DNA from: Oscillospiraceae bacterium
GTDB taxonomy: Bacteria > Bacillota > Clostridia > Oscillospirales > Oscillospiraceae
Reading direction: 5' to 3'
Length of the DNA: 64,000 nucleotides
Assembly (NCBI GenBank): GCA_017449185.1
Contig: JAFSJZ010000068.1
Span: forward strand, 21,423 to 85,422
The notes under the pieces were generated by a model, which saw only the letters and a list, made by a program, of their open reading frames with translations, did no database searches and was not told where the DNA came from. This document shows positions 14,657-24,057 of this stretch, piece after piece. The number at the start of each line of letters is the position of its first letter. Position 1 is the stretch's first letter. A program made the translations under genes and the position numbers.

Positions 14657-17524
14657 ATGAGTTACTTGAAAGAGAGCTATCTCCCGACAGGTGAATACGA
14701 CAGCATGTCCGTCGATGCGATCCTGGCGGAGTTCCGGGCCCAGTCGGCCGGGAACGACGCCGTGCGCGCACGATCCGGCGGTGAGGCCGGACGGCATGCC
14801 GCGCAGGCAAAGAATTCGAGAGGAGGGCATCTTTCCATGCCTTCAAAGCATCGCAGCAAGCACAGCAGCAAGCCGGAACGGCAGCGCGGACTGGCCCCGA
14901 AGAAGACGGAGCGCGCGTCCGAGGCTTTTACAGATAGTGAGAACGAGCTCCTGTCGGAGAGCGCAAAGCTTTCCGCCGCCCCCGCGGAGGAGCGTCCGGC
15001 CGTCTCTTCTCCCGCCCCCGATGCGGAGAAGCCGGCCGTGAGCGCGCCGGTCGTTGAAGACAGACCCGCGCCGGTCGTTGAAGATAAACCCGCGCCGGTC
15101 GTTGAAGATAAACCCGCGCCGGTCGCGGAAGAACGACCCGCACCAATCTCGGAAGAGCGGCCCGCGCCGCCGGTCAGGGAGAAGAGCGTGCGGCCCCCCG
15201 TCTACACCGCCGAGCCGGCGCGCCGGAGCGCGCGGCCGAGCGACGCCGAAGTGCGCGAGTTCCTCGACGCCTTCAAGCGCGGCGATTTCCTGAATCTGGC
15301 CGAGCAGGAGGTCAGCGAGCCTCCCATCGCGCCGGATGCGCGTTTCTACATGGGCGGCGAGCGGACGAGCACGATCCAGTACGACGGGAAAGACGTGGAT
15401 ATGAGCGCGGATGAAAACTACCGCGCGCCGCAGTCGCAGGAAGAGATCTACAGCCACGCGCGCGAGACGGAAGAAGAGAGCGGAGAAGAGAGCGAAAAGC
15501 CTGCCTCACGCATCGGCGCGCTCGGCGCGAAGCTGTCCGAGACGCTGCTCCCGCCGCGCCGCGCCGCCTCCAGGCAGGAAGCGCGCCGCGCCGCGCCCGA
15601 AAGGGAGAAAACGCGCGAGCGCGTCAGTTTTGAAGATGTCGAGCCCGCCCCCCGGAAGAGCCGGGACGAGGAGAGCTTTGAATCCGCTTTTACCGACGTT
15701 TCCGAGAGCGGCTACGCCGTCCGCCGCGAGTTCGAAACCGCTCCGGCGCCGCCGGATTACGACGAGCTCTACGACGAGGCCGCCAACCCCGGCAGCTTCC
15801 GCGAATATGTGTTCTCACGCTTCACGGCGCTCTTTTACCGGATGCGCGGCAGCGGACGCGCCGGCTCCGCCACGATGGAGGACGAAGAAGAGGATCTAGG
15901 CCGTGAACTCAGCTGCGCCAGGGCCTCGCGGTATTATGGCAGCCATATCCGCTCGATGCGGCTGCGGCTGCAAATCAGCGGGATCCTGCTGTTTCTGATG
16001 CTCTGGATCACGATCGGGCTGCCCGTGCCGGGCATGCTCAAGACCACCGCCGTTTCCAACGCGGTGTGTCTGGGGCTGCAGCTGGGGATCATGCTGCTGT
16101 GCCTCGACGTGGTGACGACGGGCGTGATGAACGCCGCCCGCGGCAAGTTCGGCGCCGACACGCTCGCCGTGCTTGCCTGCGCGGTCACCTCGCTGGACGC
16201 GGCGCTGCTGGCAAAGGCCGACTTCTGCACGCCGCATCTGGCGCTGTGCCTGATCTCCTCGCTCTCGCTCTGCGGCGAGATGCTTGCGGCCGTACTGCAC
16301 GCCCGTGCGATGCGCAAGGCGCTGCGCGTTCCGGCCATCGGCAAGCGCTGCTTCGCCGTGACCGGCGAGACTGACGCCGCGACCGGAGACGTGACCATCC
16401 TCAAGTCCGTGCGGCCCCCGCTGGGTTTCGTGCGGCGCAGCGAGCAGTCCTCCCCCGACGAAGATCTGTTCCGCAAGCTCTCGATCCCGCTGCTGATCCT
16501 CGCCTTCGTCTTCTCGTTCGTGATCGCCTTTGCGAAAAAGGACTTTGCGGACATCCTCTACATCTTCTCCGTCGTGTTCTGTCCCGCCGTGCCCTTTGCG
16601 GCGATGTGCAGCTATTCCCTGCCCTTCTTCCTCGGCTCGATGCGTATCTTCCCCTCCGGCGCGGCCATCGCAGGCTGGTCCGGCATGAGCGACATCGGCC
16701 AGAGCCGCAACCTGATCGTGACCGACCGCGACCTCTTTCCCGAGGGGACGGTGGAGATCGGCACGATCCGCGTCTTCGCCGACGAGGACCCCGGGCGCAT
16801 CATCTCCTATGCCGGCAGCATGATGGCCGCCGCGGGCAGCTGCTCCGCCCCCGCCTTCGGCGCGCTGATGGAGCGCAACGGCTGCCGCACGCGCAGCATC
16901 GAGAACTTTGAGTACCTCTCCGGCGGCGGCATGAAGGGCGTGATCGACGGGCGCGTGATCCTCTGCGGCAGTACCGATCTGATGCGCCTGATGAACGTGC
17001 GCATCCCCTTCCGCCTGGTGGACAAGACCTCCGTGCTGCTCGCGGCGGACGGGATCCTGTGCGGGATCTTCAACATGAAATATACCGCGCGGCCACAGGT
17101 GCGCGAGGCGCTGATCGACCTGATGCGCTCGAACCGCCACCCGGTCTTCGCGATCCGCGATTTCAACGTCACCCCCGAAATGCTGCACGTGGCCTTTGAC
17201 GTGGCTACCGACGGCTATGACTTCCCGCCCTATATTGAGCGCTTCGACATGTCCTCGGCTGAGCCGTCCGACGACAGCCAGATCGCCGCGATCATCTGCC
17301 GCGAGGGGCTGGGGCCGCTGGTCCACACCGCGGACACCGCCCGCAGCATCTACAGCGCGACCCGCATCAACACCGCTCTGACCGCGCTGAGCGCGCTGCT
17401 TGGCGTTCTCGTCGCGGGGCTTCGGCTGCTCGGCGCGGGCAGCGTGTCTGCCCCCTTCCTGCTCGTGTTCATGCTCTTCTTCGCGCTGCTGACCGCCGCC
17501 GTCAGCTTCTTCACAAGGATATAA
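14657..17524 (+). CDS. Large membrane protein: disordered N-terminus plus degenerate P-type ATPase core
   Basis: The 955-residue reading starts at ATG 14657 (ATG 14642 is possible). Residues 1-400 are charged and low-complexity, with PAPVVEDK repeats near 132-153. Residues about 435-660 hold membrane pairs, including FCPAVP (641-646) where P1B ATPases have CPC. The soluble part then follows P-type order: DRDLFPEGTVEI at 690 in place of DKTGTLT, GGGMKGVIDGRVILCG (757-771) like the nucleotide-binding GGGVEG, ILCGIFNMKYTARPQVREAL (800-819) like the P domain, but AIRDFN for TGDN and no GDGxND. Two C-terminal helices close it. ATP-driven transport looks lost. It begins 70 bp after rlmB. Confidence 0.7.
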   Translation: MSYLKESYLPTGEYDSMSVDAILAEFRAQSAGNDAVRARSGGEAGRHAAQAKNSRGGHLSMPSKHRSKHSSKPERQRGLAPKKTERASEAFTDSENELLSESAKLSAAPAEERPAVSSPAPDAEKPAVSAPVVEDRPAPVVEDKPAPVVEDKPAPVAEERPAPISEERPAPPVREKSVRPPVYTAEPARRSARPSDAEVREFLDAFKRGDFLNLAEQEVSEPPIAPDARFYMGGERTSTIQYDGKDVDMSADENYRAPQSQEEIYSHARETEEESGEESEKPASRIGALGAKLSETLLPPRRAASRQEARRAAPEREKTRERVSFEDVEPAPRKSRDEESFESAFTDVSESGYAVRREFETAPAPPDYDELYDEAANPGSFREYVFSRFTALFYRMRGSGRAGSATMEDEEEDLGRELSCARASRYYGSHIRSMRLRLQISGILLFLMLWITIGLPVPGMLKTTAVSNAVCLGLQLGIMLLCLDVVTTGVMNAARGKFGADTLAVLACAVTSLDAALLAKADFCTPHLALCLISSLSLCGEMLAAVLHARAMRKALRVPAIGKRCFAVTGETDAATGDVTILKSVRPPLGFVRRSEQSSPDEDLFRKLSIPLLILAFVFSFVIAFAKKDFADILYIFSVVFCPAVPFAAMCSYSLPFFLGSMRIFPSGAAIAGWSGMSDIGQSRNLIVTDRDLFPEGTVEIGTIRVFADEDPGRIISYAGSMMAAAGSCSAPAFGALMERNGCRTRSIENFEYLSGGGMKGVIDGRVILCGSTDLMRLMNVRIPFRLVDKTSVLLAADGILCGIFNMKYTARPQVREALIDLMRSNRHPVFAIRDFNVTPEMLHVAFDVATDGYDFPPYIERFDMSSAEPSDDSQIAAIICREGLGPLVHTADTARSIYSATRINTALTALSALLGVLVAGLRLLGAGSVSAPFLLVFMLFFALLTAAVSFFTRI

Positions 17525-17542
17525 AATCCCCTATTTTTCTTA

Positions 17543-17571
17543 TTGCCAAAGGAAAAGGGATAGTGTATAAT
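17543..17571 (+). promoter_or_regulatory. Promoter of the EF-G paralogue
   Basis: TTGCCA (17543-17548), a 17-base spacer and a perfect TATAAT (17566-17571) lie about 65 bases before the start codon at 17637. Confidence 0.75.
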
Positions 17572-17636
17572 TAAAATGTTGAGACCGTATTACACTTTAT
17601 GTCTTTACGATATCTGACAGAGAGGAATCATCACAC

Positions 17637-19646
17637 ATGGAAACCAAAAACATCCGCAATATCTGCCTGATCGGCCACGGCAACTCCGGCAAGACCAGCC
17701 TGGCGGAGAGCATGCTCTACGTCAGCGGCGCGATCGACCGCATGGGCAAGGTCAGCGACGGCAACACCGTCTGCGACTACGACGCCGAAGAAACCGCCCG
17801 CCAGATCACCATTTCCACCGCCGTCGCGCCCCTCAATTTTGCCGGCTGCAAGATCAACGTGCTCGACTGCCCCGGCTACTTCGACTTTGTCGGCGACGTG
17901 CTCTGCGCGCTGCGCGCGGTCGAAGCCGGCGTGATCGTCCTCTCCGCCAAGGACACGGCGGAAACGGTCTCCGTCGGCGCTCAGCGCAGCTGGAAGTACC
18001 TCAAGAAGGCCGAGCTGCCCGTCATGTTCTGCGTCTCCAAGTGCAACGAGGAGCACGGCGACTTCTTCAAGGCGCTCGCGACCATCAAGGGCAAGTACGG
18101 CAGCATCGTCTGCCCCGTCACGATCCCCACCTCCGACGGCAAGGGCGTGATCGACCTCGTGCACAACGTGGCCTATTTCGCCAACGGCGCCAAGTTTGAA
18201 AAGGCCGCCGTCCCCGCTGCCGACGCCGGCCATGTCGAGGACATGCGCGCCGAGCTGATGGAGGCCGCCGCCGGCGCCACCGAGGAGCTGATGGAGAAAT
18301 TCTTCGAGAACATGGAGCTCGAAGAGGCCGACATCATCGAAGGTCTGAAGGTTGGCATCAAGGAGCGCGCCGTCGTTCCCGTGTTCGCCACCGACGCGAT
18401 GACCAACGTGGGCACCGCCGCCATGCTGCAGGGCATCGCAGACTACTGCCCCGCTCCCGAAGAGAAGGCCGGCCCCACGCTGGGCTTTGTGTTCAAGACC
18501 ATCTCCGACAAATTCGGCAAGTACAGCTTCGTCAAGGTCCTGGCCGGCTCCGTCACCGCGGGCATGAGCCTGCGCAACTGCCGCGCCTCCAGCACCGATA
18601 AGCTCGGCCGCCTGTACTCCATGTGCGGCAAGAAGTCCACCGAGGTCGACAGCGCCTGCTGCGGCGACATCGTCGCCGTCGGCAAGATGGACTGGAAGAC
18701 CAACGACACGGTCGCCGATTCCAAGGACGACGTCGAGCTGCCCGCCGTCGAGCTGCCCGAACCGATGTTCTCCATGGCCATCGCCCCCAAGACGAAGGGC
18801 CAGGACGACAAGGTCGCGGCCGGTCTCGCCAAGCTGGGTGAGGAAGACATCTCCTTCTCGCTCGTCAACAACGCCGAGACGCACCAGATGGTCATCTCCG
18901 GCGAGGGCGACATCCAGGTCGGCGTGCTCTGCTCCAAGCTCAAGAACCTCTACAATGTCGACACCGAGCTTCTCCCTGCGCGCGTCGCGTACCGCGAGAA
19001 GATCAAGGGCAAGGTCGAGGCTCACGGCCGCCACAAGAAGCAGTCCGGCGGCAGCGGCCAGTTCGGCGACGTGTGGATCCGCTTCGAGCCCCAGGAGGAG
19101 CAGGACGACATGATCTTCGCCGAGGAGGTCTTCGGCGGCTCCGTTCCGAAGAACTTCTTCCCCTCCGTGGAAAAGGGCCTGCGCAACGCGGTGCAGAAGG
19201 GCGTTCTCGCCGGCTACCCGCTCGTCGGCCTCAAGGCCACGCTCTACGACGGCTCCTACCACCCCGTCGACTCGAACGATATGGCCTTCCAGACGGCGGC
19301 ACGTCTGGCCTACCAGGACGGCATCCCCAAGGCCCGCCCGACGATCCTCGAGCCGATCGGCCAGCTCTTCGTCACCATCCCCGACGAGTACCAGGGCGCG
19401 ATCATCGGCGACATCAACTCCAAGCGCCGCGGCACCATGATGGGCTCGCTGCCCGCCGAGGACGGTATGACCACCATTGAGGCCGAGGTCCCCATGGCCG
19501 AGATGAGCACCTATACGATCGACCTGCGCTCCATGACGCAGGGCGCCGGCTCCTTCACCTGCAAGTTCGTGCGCTATGAGGAGGCCCCCGGCAACGTCCA
19601 GCAGAAGGTCATCGAAGAGGCCAAGGCCCTCGCCGAGGCCGAATAA
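17637..19646 (+). CDS. Elongation factor G-like translational GTPase (paralogue)
   Basis: This 669-residue protein has the EF-G domain order: G domain, domain II, III, IV and a V-type C-terminus. It is about 25-30 residues shorter than classical EF-G. G1 is GHGNSGKT (13-20). G3 reads DCPGYFDF (77-84), so the catalytic His of DTPGH is Tyr. G4 reads SKCN (134-137) in place of NKxD. The switch I end is RQITI rather than RGITI. Such FusA-like paralogues occur widely in Firmicutes beside a canonical EF-G; their role is poorly known. Codon use looks strongly optimised (C-ending codons), suggesting high expression. It has its own promoter and terminator. Confidence 0.85.
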   Translation: METKNIRNICLIGHGNSGKTSLAESMLYVSGAIDRMGKVSDGNTVCDYDAEETARQITISTAVAPLNFAGCKINVLDCPGYFDFVGDVLCALRAVEAGVIVLSAKDTAETVSVGAQRSWKYLKKAELPVMFCVSKCNEEHGDFFKALATIKGKYGSIVCPVTIPTSDGKGVIDLVHNVAYFANGAKFEKAAVPAADAGHVEDMRAELMEAAAGATEELMEKFFENMELEEADIIEGLKVGIKERAVVPVFATDAMTNVGTAAMLQGIADYCPAPEEKAGPTLGFVFKTISDKFGKYSFVKVLAGSVTAGMSLRNCRASSTDKLGRLYSMCGKKSTEVDSACCGDIVAVGKMDWKTNDTVADSKDDVELPAVELPEPMFSMAIAPKTKGQDDKVAAGLAKLGEEDISFSLVNNAETHQMVISGEGDIQVGVLCSKLKNLYNVDTELLPARVAYREKIKGKVEAHGRHKKQSGGSGQFGDVWIRFEPQEEQDDMIFAEEVFGGSVPKNFFPSVEKGLRNAVQKGVLAGYPLVGLKATLYDGSYHPVDSNDMAFQTAARLAYQDGIPKARPTILEPIGQLFVTIPDEYQGAIIGDINSKRRGTMMGSLPAEDGMTTIEAEVPMAEMSTYTIDLRSMTQGAGSFTCKFVRYEEAPGNVQQKVIEEAKALAEAE

Positions 19647-19694
19647 AAGCGCCGGCACGGCAAAGCCGGGAGAGGCGCTGTTTGTCAAACTCAA

Positions 19695-19731
19695 CAGGAC
19701 CCTGATTGAAAGATCAGGGCCCTGTTTTTTT
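19695..19731 (+). terminator. Terminator of the EF-G-like gene
   Basis: CAGGACCCTGAT pairs with ATCAGGGCCCTG (one mismatch) and is followed by seven Ts. The stop codon of the convergent holin gene lies in the T-run. Confidence 0.9.
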
Positions 19732-20197
19732 ATTCGCCGCCGGGATGCTCGTCGAGCTTCGCCTGCAGGAGCTTGACGCCCTTTTTCAGCCACGCGGGCA
19801 TGGGCGCGCCGAGCCTTCCGATGTTCTCGATGATCGATCCGAGCTCCGTGAAGATATACCACACGGCGACGAGCAGCGTCAGATAGTTCTGATAGCTCCA
19901 CTCGCCGATCAGCGGCGCGGCCGCGCTGTGCAGGATCACCTGTACGGCGATATCGCACAGAGACGCGACGAGGATCGCCGCGATCTCACCGAGCTTGTGC
20001 CACAGGCCCTGCCGGGCCGCAGTGCTTGACCATTCGTCGTTCGCGCGGGCGGCGAGCGAACCGGTGATATAGTCCATCGCCATCGCTGCGACGAAGACGG
20101 CGATCGCCCAGCCGAGCCAGCCCCAAAGCGCCGTGAGGAAGGAAACGAGAAGTGTGAGCGTCGCCTTGATCTCCGTTGCTTTGCCGGGTGCGTTCAT
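19730..20197 (-). CDS. Phage holin
   Basis: This 155-residue protein has three to four hydrophobic segments (LLVSFLTALWGWLGWAIAVF, AAILVASLCDIAVQVIL, YLTLLVAVWYIFTELGSI) and the MDYITGSLAA motif of the phage holin/toxin-secretion family (Holin_4 type). It would permeabilise the membrane so the endolysin can reach the wall. It is the last gene of the island. Its start overlaps the preceding gene by 4 bp and follows AGGAGG. Confidence 0.85.
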   Translation of the reverse strand: MNAPGKATEIKATLTLLVSFLTALWGWLGWAIAVFVAAMAMDYITGSLAARANDEWSSTAARQGLWHKLGEIAAILVASLCDIAVQVILHSAAAPLIGEWSYQNYLTLLVAVWYIFTELGSIIENIGRLGAPMPAWLKKGVKLLQAKLDEHPGGE

Positions 20198-20415
20198 TCC
20201 GCCGCCTCCTGTTCGTGCGTATATGCTTTCTTCTCCAGCACCGTGCCCTCATTGGTCATGAGGACGGCCGCGTGCATCGCCACGGACGAGACCGCCGCAA
20301 ACGCCAGGATGGAATGAAAGGCGCTCTCCGCCCCGTCGCGCGCAGTCTTGACGAGCGGTGGGAGCAGTTTGACCGTCCCGTCCGCCTCGGTCTGGATTTC
20401 CAGTACAATAAACAT
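20194..20415 (-). CDS. Small phage protein next to holin
   Basis: This 73-residue protein, preceded by AAGGAGG, sits between endolysin and holin. The central stretch AFHSILAFAAVSSVAMHAAVLM could form one membrane helix or an amphipathic helix. The ends are charged. The position suggests a lysis-module accessory such as an antiholin, but no family is recognised. Confidence 0.6.
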   Translation of the reverse strand: MFIVLEIQTEADGTVKLLPPLVKTARDGAESAFHSILAFAAVSSVAMHAAVLMTNEGTVLEKKAYTHEQEAAE

Positions 20416-20425
20416 AGGGTCCTCC

Positions 20426-21187
20426 TTAAAACAGTTTTGTCCAGCTCTGCTGTCCGCAGATGGCGTCCTGCCCGATGCCCTGCTCTCTCTGGAACGTCAG
20501 CAGGGCCTGCTTCGTGCCGTTGCCGTAGTCTCCGTCCGCTCCCCATACGCCGCAGGAAAAGCCTTTTGCGATCAGCCTCTGCTGCATGAGCTTGACGTAT
20601 TCCCCTTTGTCTCCGTAGTTGACTACGGGGAGCGTGACGGTCACGGTGCAGGTCTGTTCCTTCTGCGGCGCGGCAGGTTGCGTACTTGACTGGCTCGGCA
20701 TCTCTTCGGCGAAGATTCCCCAATTCGGGCGGCCGTAGCCGTTGATATAGGACGATCCGATGCCGTAGGCGTTGCGTCTGACCATGTCGGAGGAGTTGCC
20801 CTCGACCGCGGTCACGACGCCGCCGGAGACGGCAACGACGATACCCGTGTGGTTGATGCCGCCCGAGACGTTGAAGAACACCTGGTCGCCGATCTCCGGG
20901 GAACAGAAGTACGCGCCGTTGTTCTTGTAGTACTGCGCACTCCGGGAACAGAGGGCCGAGAATGCGCCCCTCGGCTGGTAGGTCAGCTTTGCGGCGAGCT
21001 CGAGCCCGAAGGTCTCGATGAAGCCCGCGTCCACGAACACGTCGCACCAGGGCTGGCTCTGCACGTCCCAGCCGTAAGCGGCATACTTCCCCTGCGCGTA
21101 TTTGTTCCGATTGTCGCCCGTCTCGGCATAGCCGACCTGGGCGTTGGCCCAGGCGACAAGTTTCTGTTTTGCTTCTGCAATCGTCAT
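20426..21187 (-). CDS. Endolysin: CHAP-type amidase with peptidoglycan-binding domain
   Basis: This 253-residue protein begins AKQKLVAWANAQVGYAETGDN, a typical start for phage CHAP amidase/endopeptidase domains. The catalytic Cys is in QPWCDVFV (about residue 48) and the His in GGINHTGIV (about residue 112). From about residue 185 a peptidoglycan-binding domain follows (NYGDKGEYVKLMQQRLIAKG ... DGDYGNGTKQALLTFQ). There is no signal peptide, so it needs the holin for release. AGGGTGATG precedes its ATG. Confidence 0.88.
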   Translation of the reverse strand: MTIAEAKQKLVAWANAQVGYAETGDNRNKYAQGKYAAYGWDVQSQPWCDVFVDAGFIETFGLELAAKLTYQPRGAFSALCSRSAQYYKNNGAYFCSPEIGDQVFFNVSGGINHTGIVVAVSGGVVTAVEGNSSDMVRRNAYGIGSSYINGYGRPNWGIFAEEMPSQSSTQPAAPQKEQTCTVTVTLPVVNYGDKGEYVKLMQQRLIAKGFSCGVWGADGDYGNGTKQALLTFQREQGIGQDAICGQQSWTKLF

Positions 21188-21191
21188 GGCA

Positions 21192-24056
21192 TCACCCTAC
21201 AGCCCATCCGCTTGAGCCGAGCGAAAGAGAAATATTGTGCAAAGCCGAGTAAGAAGAAATGGAAATTGCTTTTCCGAGAGTCGTACTGGCTCTGATTACA
21301 AGCAGCAAGCAGCGGTATGCGTTGGAGCTGTTGCCGCAGCGCACAACAGATGCGCCTGTCGGTACGGCGCTGATGTCCGCGTTGAGCGCGCTCAACAGCG
21401 CCGCCGTCGTGTTGGCCGTCATGTTGGTAAGGGTTACAGACGGCAAGCCTCCGAGATTGGACAGCGCCGCGCTTGCGGTCGTCGCTCCCGTTCCTCCGTC
21501 CGCGATTGCGGCGGTGCCTGTCAGCACCTTTTCCCACGATTTCCACGTGTCCACATTGTTGATCACAACAAGCGACCGTCTGTAGATATCGCCGTTGTAG
21601 CAGACGGCGATCTGCGTGGGGTAATTGACGTTGCTCGTCACGATGACGTCAAGACGATATCCCTGCGCGGTGGTCGGGGTGTTGGAAATGCCGGCGGAGA
21701 CGGTGGAGCTTGTGCTGTAATAACTCCCCGCCGTCCTAAAGTTATTCAGATCATTGCCCGCGACAAGCGCTGTGGTCATGCCGAGGTAGAACGCTCCCAG
21801 GTTGGCGCGTGCTGCGGCCGCGGTTGCCGCGCCCGTGCCTCCGCTTGTAACCGGCAGAGGCTGGCCCAGCTTGACCGCCCAATCCGGCGTGACCTCAAAG
21901 GTGTTGTCGTATTCTGCCGCCTTACCGAAGGCCACGCCGTTCCCGGTCGGGCGGAACTTCATCGCCCACTTCCTCGACGGGATCTGCGCGTAATAGAACA
22001 CCGAATTATTCAGCGCGTCCGTCGCCTTGATTGTGACAAGGTAGGTCACGTCCGCCGAGATCCCGCTCTTTCTGGTCGCCACGCCGCTCGTGAGATCGTA
22101 ATACGGGTTGGCGGAACTTCCGAGCCTGACCTGCAGCGTGCAGCTGTTTTGACCGTTCAGCGGAGAATACGTCCTTATCGCCCTGACGGAGTAAGACGTT
22201 CCGTCGGGGTCGGCGTTGCCGTCCCCGTCGCATCGGAACACGCTGATATCCGACAGTCTCGGGGGCGCGTAGTTCATGACGGGGATCGTCAATGTCCCGC
22301 TGGCCGTCCGGCCGCGGGAATCCGTGACGGTGCAGACGACTGCCGCGGATGTGGAGGTCAGAACAGGCGTACGGTACGGGCTTGCGCTGACGGTCACGTC
22401 CTGGCATTTGATCGAATATGAGCGGATCGTCGCGTTGTTCGCCATCGTGATCTTGCTCGTGTCGAAGCTGATCGTCGCTTTGGAATAGCCCTTGACGTAT
22501 CCGACAATATTGGCGGCGGCTGTGCCCGTGTTGTCATACGCGTGTGTCGCCCAGCCGGAGGAAACGGTCGGTTTCATACCGGCGTCGGCCTTCATTGTGA
22601 AAGTGGTCGTGGCCGGCGAGCCGACGGTCGTCGTGCAGGCGGAGGTCGTGAAAGTCTGCACAGAGACCGTCACCGTCTTGGATGTGTCGTTGGGATAGCT
22701 GTTGAACCACGTTCTCGGCACGGGATAGCTCAACGAGGTCGCAAACGCGGAGCTCGTTGCAAGCACCGTGCTTCCGATTTTGAACGTCGCCTTGTGATAA
22801 TAGGAAGATGACTTTCGGCTCACCGTCAGGGCGAGACTGTTTGTCGTCTCCACACTGGCAGAGCGGGACGCAATGGTCGAAGCGAGCGCCGTCCACTGCG
22901 CGTACAGCGTCTCATTCCCCGTCGGGGAATAGCTCGCTCCTCCGTCCCCACGTTTTGTACCTCCAGACGCGGCACTGTACCAGCCCTTGAAGGAAAAGCC
23001 CGTTCGCGTCGGGCTCGGCAGGGTGACGGCCGCTGTCGAGGTCGTGCTCGTCCACTGTGCGTAGAGCGTTGCGGAGGCGTTGGCCATATAGCTCGCGCCC
23101 GCACTGTAGCTCGTGCCCGATCCGTCGGACTTCGTGTTCCACTTGGAGAAGGCGTAGCTTGTCGTCCTGGCGGCGGAGGCCGTTGTGTTCGCAGCGCCGC
23201 TGCCGTTGTAGTTGTAAGTGACGGTAAAACTTCCCGCCGGGGCGTTCGCTCTCGTGATGGCGGAGGCAAGCGTCAGCGGCACATGATAGGTTTGGGTCTG
23301 GCTTGACGGCGTGGGCGAGCCGCCGTTGGCGTTGTAGGAAACGACATAGGTGTTGGGCGTCCATTTGGCGTACAGCGTCAGATTGCTCGTGCGTGTGCCG
23401 ATGTTTTGGCCGGCGGTATAGGATGTGCCTGTGCCGTCAGACTTCGTGTTCCAGCCGGAGAAGCTGTGACCCGTCCGTACAGGCGTCGTGGAGGAAAGCG
23501 TGATGCTCTAGGTCGTGCCGTAGAAATACGTTGCGGAAGGAGCGCCGCTGCCGCCGTTGGCGTTGTAGGATACCTTGAGCGCTTTGTCCTCATGGATCGT
23601 GACGCTCACACCCGTCGGCCATTCGTATATGGACTGGTCTGCGTCGTCATAGGGCTCGCCCTGCAGTGCTCCGACAATGCCGAGGGAAACCGTGATATTG
23701 CCTGCATTGTTATGTGTTCTGCTGAAAGAAAAGGTCTCGCCCGTGCTCGCGGCCATGTCTTCCCAGCTCGCGCCGGAAGCGGAAAGGTGCCTTGTATTCT
23801 GGTATCCGCCGTTGAAAGACCACAGCGTGCTCCCGTCCACCCGGACGCCTGCGCTGTCCATATTGCCATATCGGTCACGATATGCGTGCATACGGATGTC
23901 GCTGCCGAGATTCAGATCGGAGTAGAGCTGCGGAACGATCGTTACCGTGGAGACATTCGTGGCCGCGTTATAGTTCGTGCTGTAGTAATACCGTATTTTT
24001 GACCCTAAAGCGCCGTAGTCGTTGGCCATCTCCGGCGAGCAGCCTGTTTTCGACAT
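21192..24056 (-). CDS. Tail fibre/receptor-binding protein with an internal in-frame amber codon
   Basis: One continuous frame of 955 codons runs from ATG 24056 (AGGAGG upstream) to 21192 and is broken only by TAG at 23508-23510, after 182 residues. The frame stays open across 75 codons to the next possible start (GTG 23282), and the InlB-type repeat that begins before the stop (VSYNANGG) ends after it (FSGWNTKSDG, LYAKW). Two more repeats follow, then a DUF859-like region (MKFRPTGNGVAFGKAAEYDNTFEV), SGGTGAATAAAARANLG fibre repeats and a pyocin-knob-like segment. GTTQSITLS would be a natural reading, so CAG to TAG is the likely change. It could be nonsense mutation, suppression or programmed readthrough. 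Confidence 0.75.
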
Positions 24057-24057
24057 G

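Noticed and set aside
17631-19958. A 775-codon minus-strand open frame opposite the EF-G-like gene
   Set aside because: It is rich in Ala, Gly, Asp, His and Val without domain motifs, and mirrors the strongly biased codons of the plus-strand gene. No ribosome binding site or promoter supports it.
21192-24056. Stop-codon reassignment (TAG as sense) across the phage element
   Set aside because: Only one in-frame TAG occurs in the late genes; terminase, portal, capsid and lysis genes have none, so genome-wide recoding is not supported.
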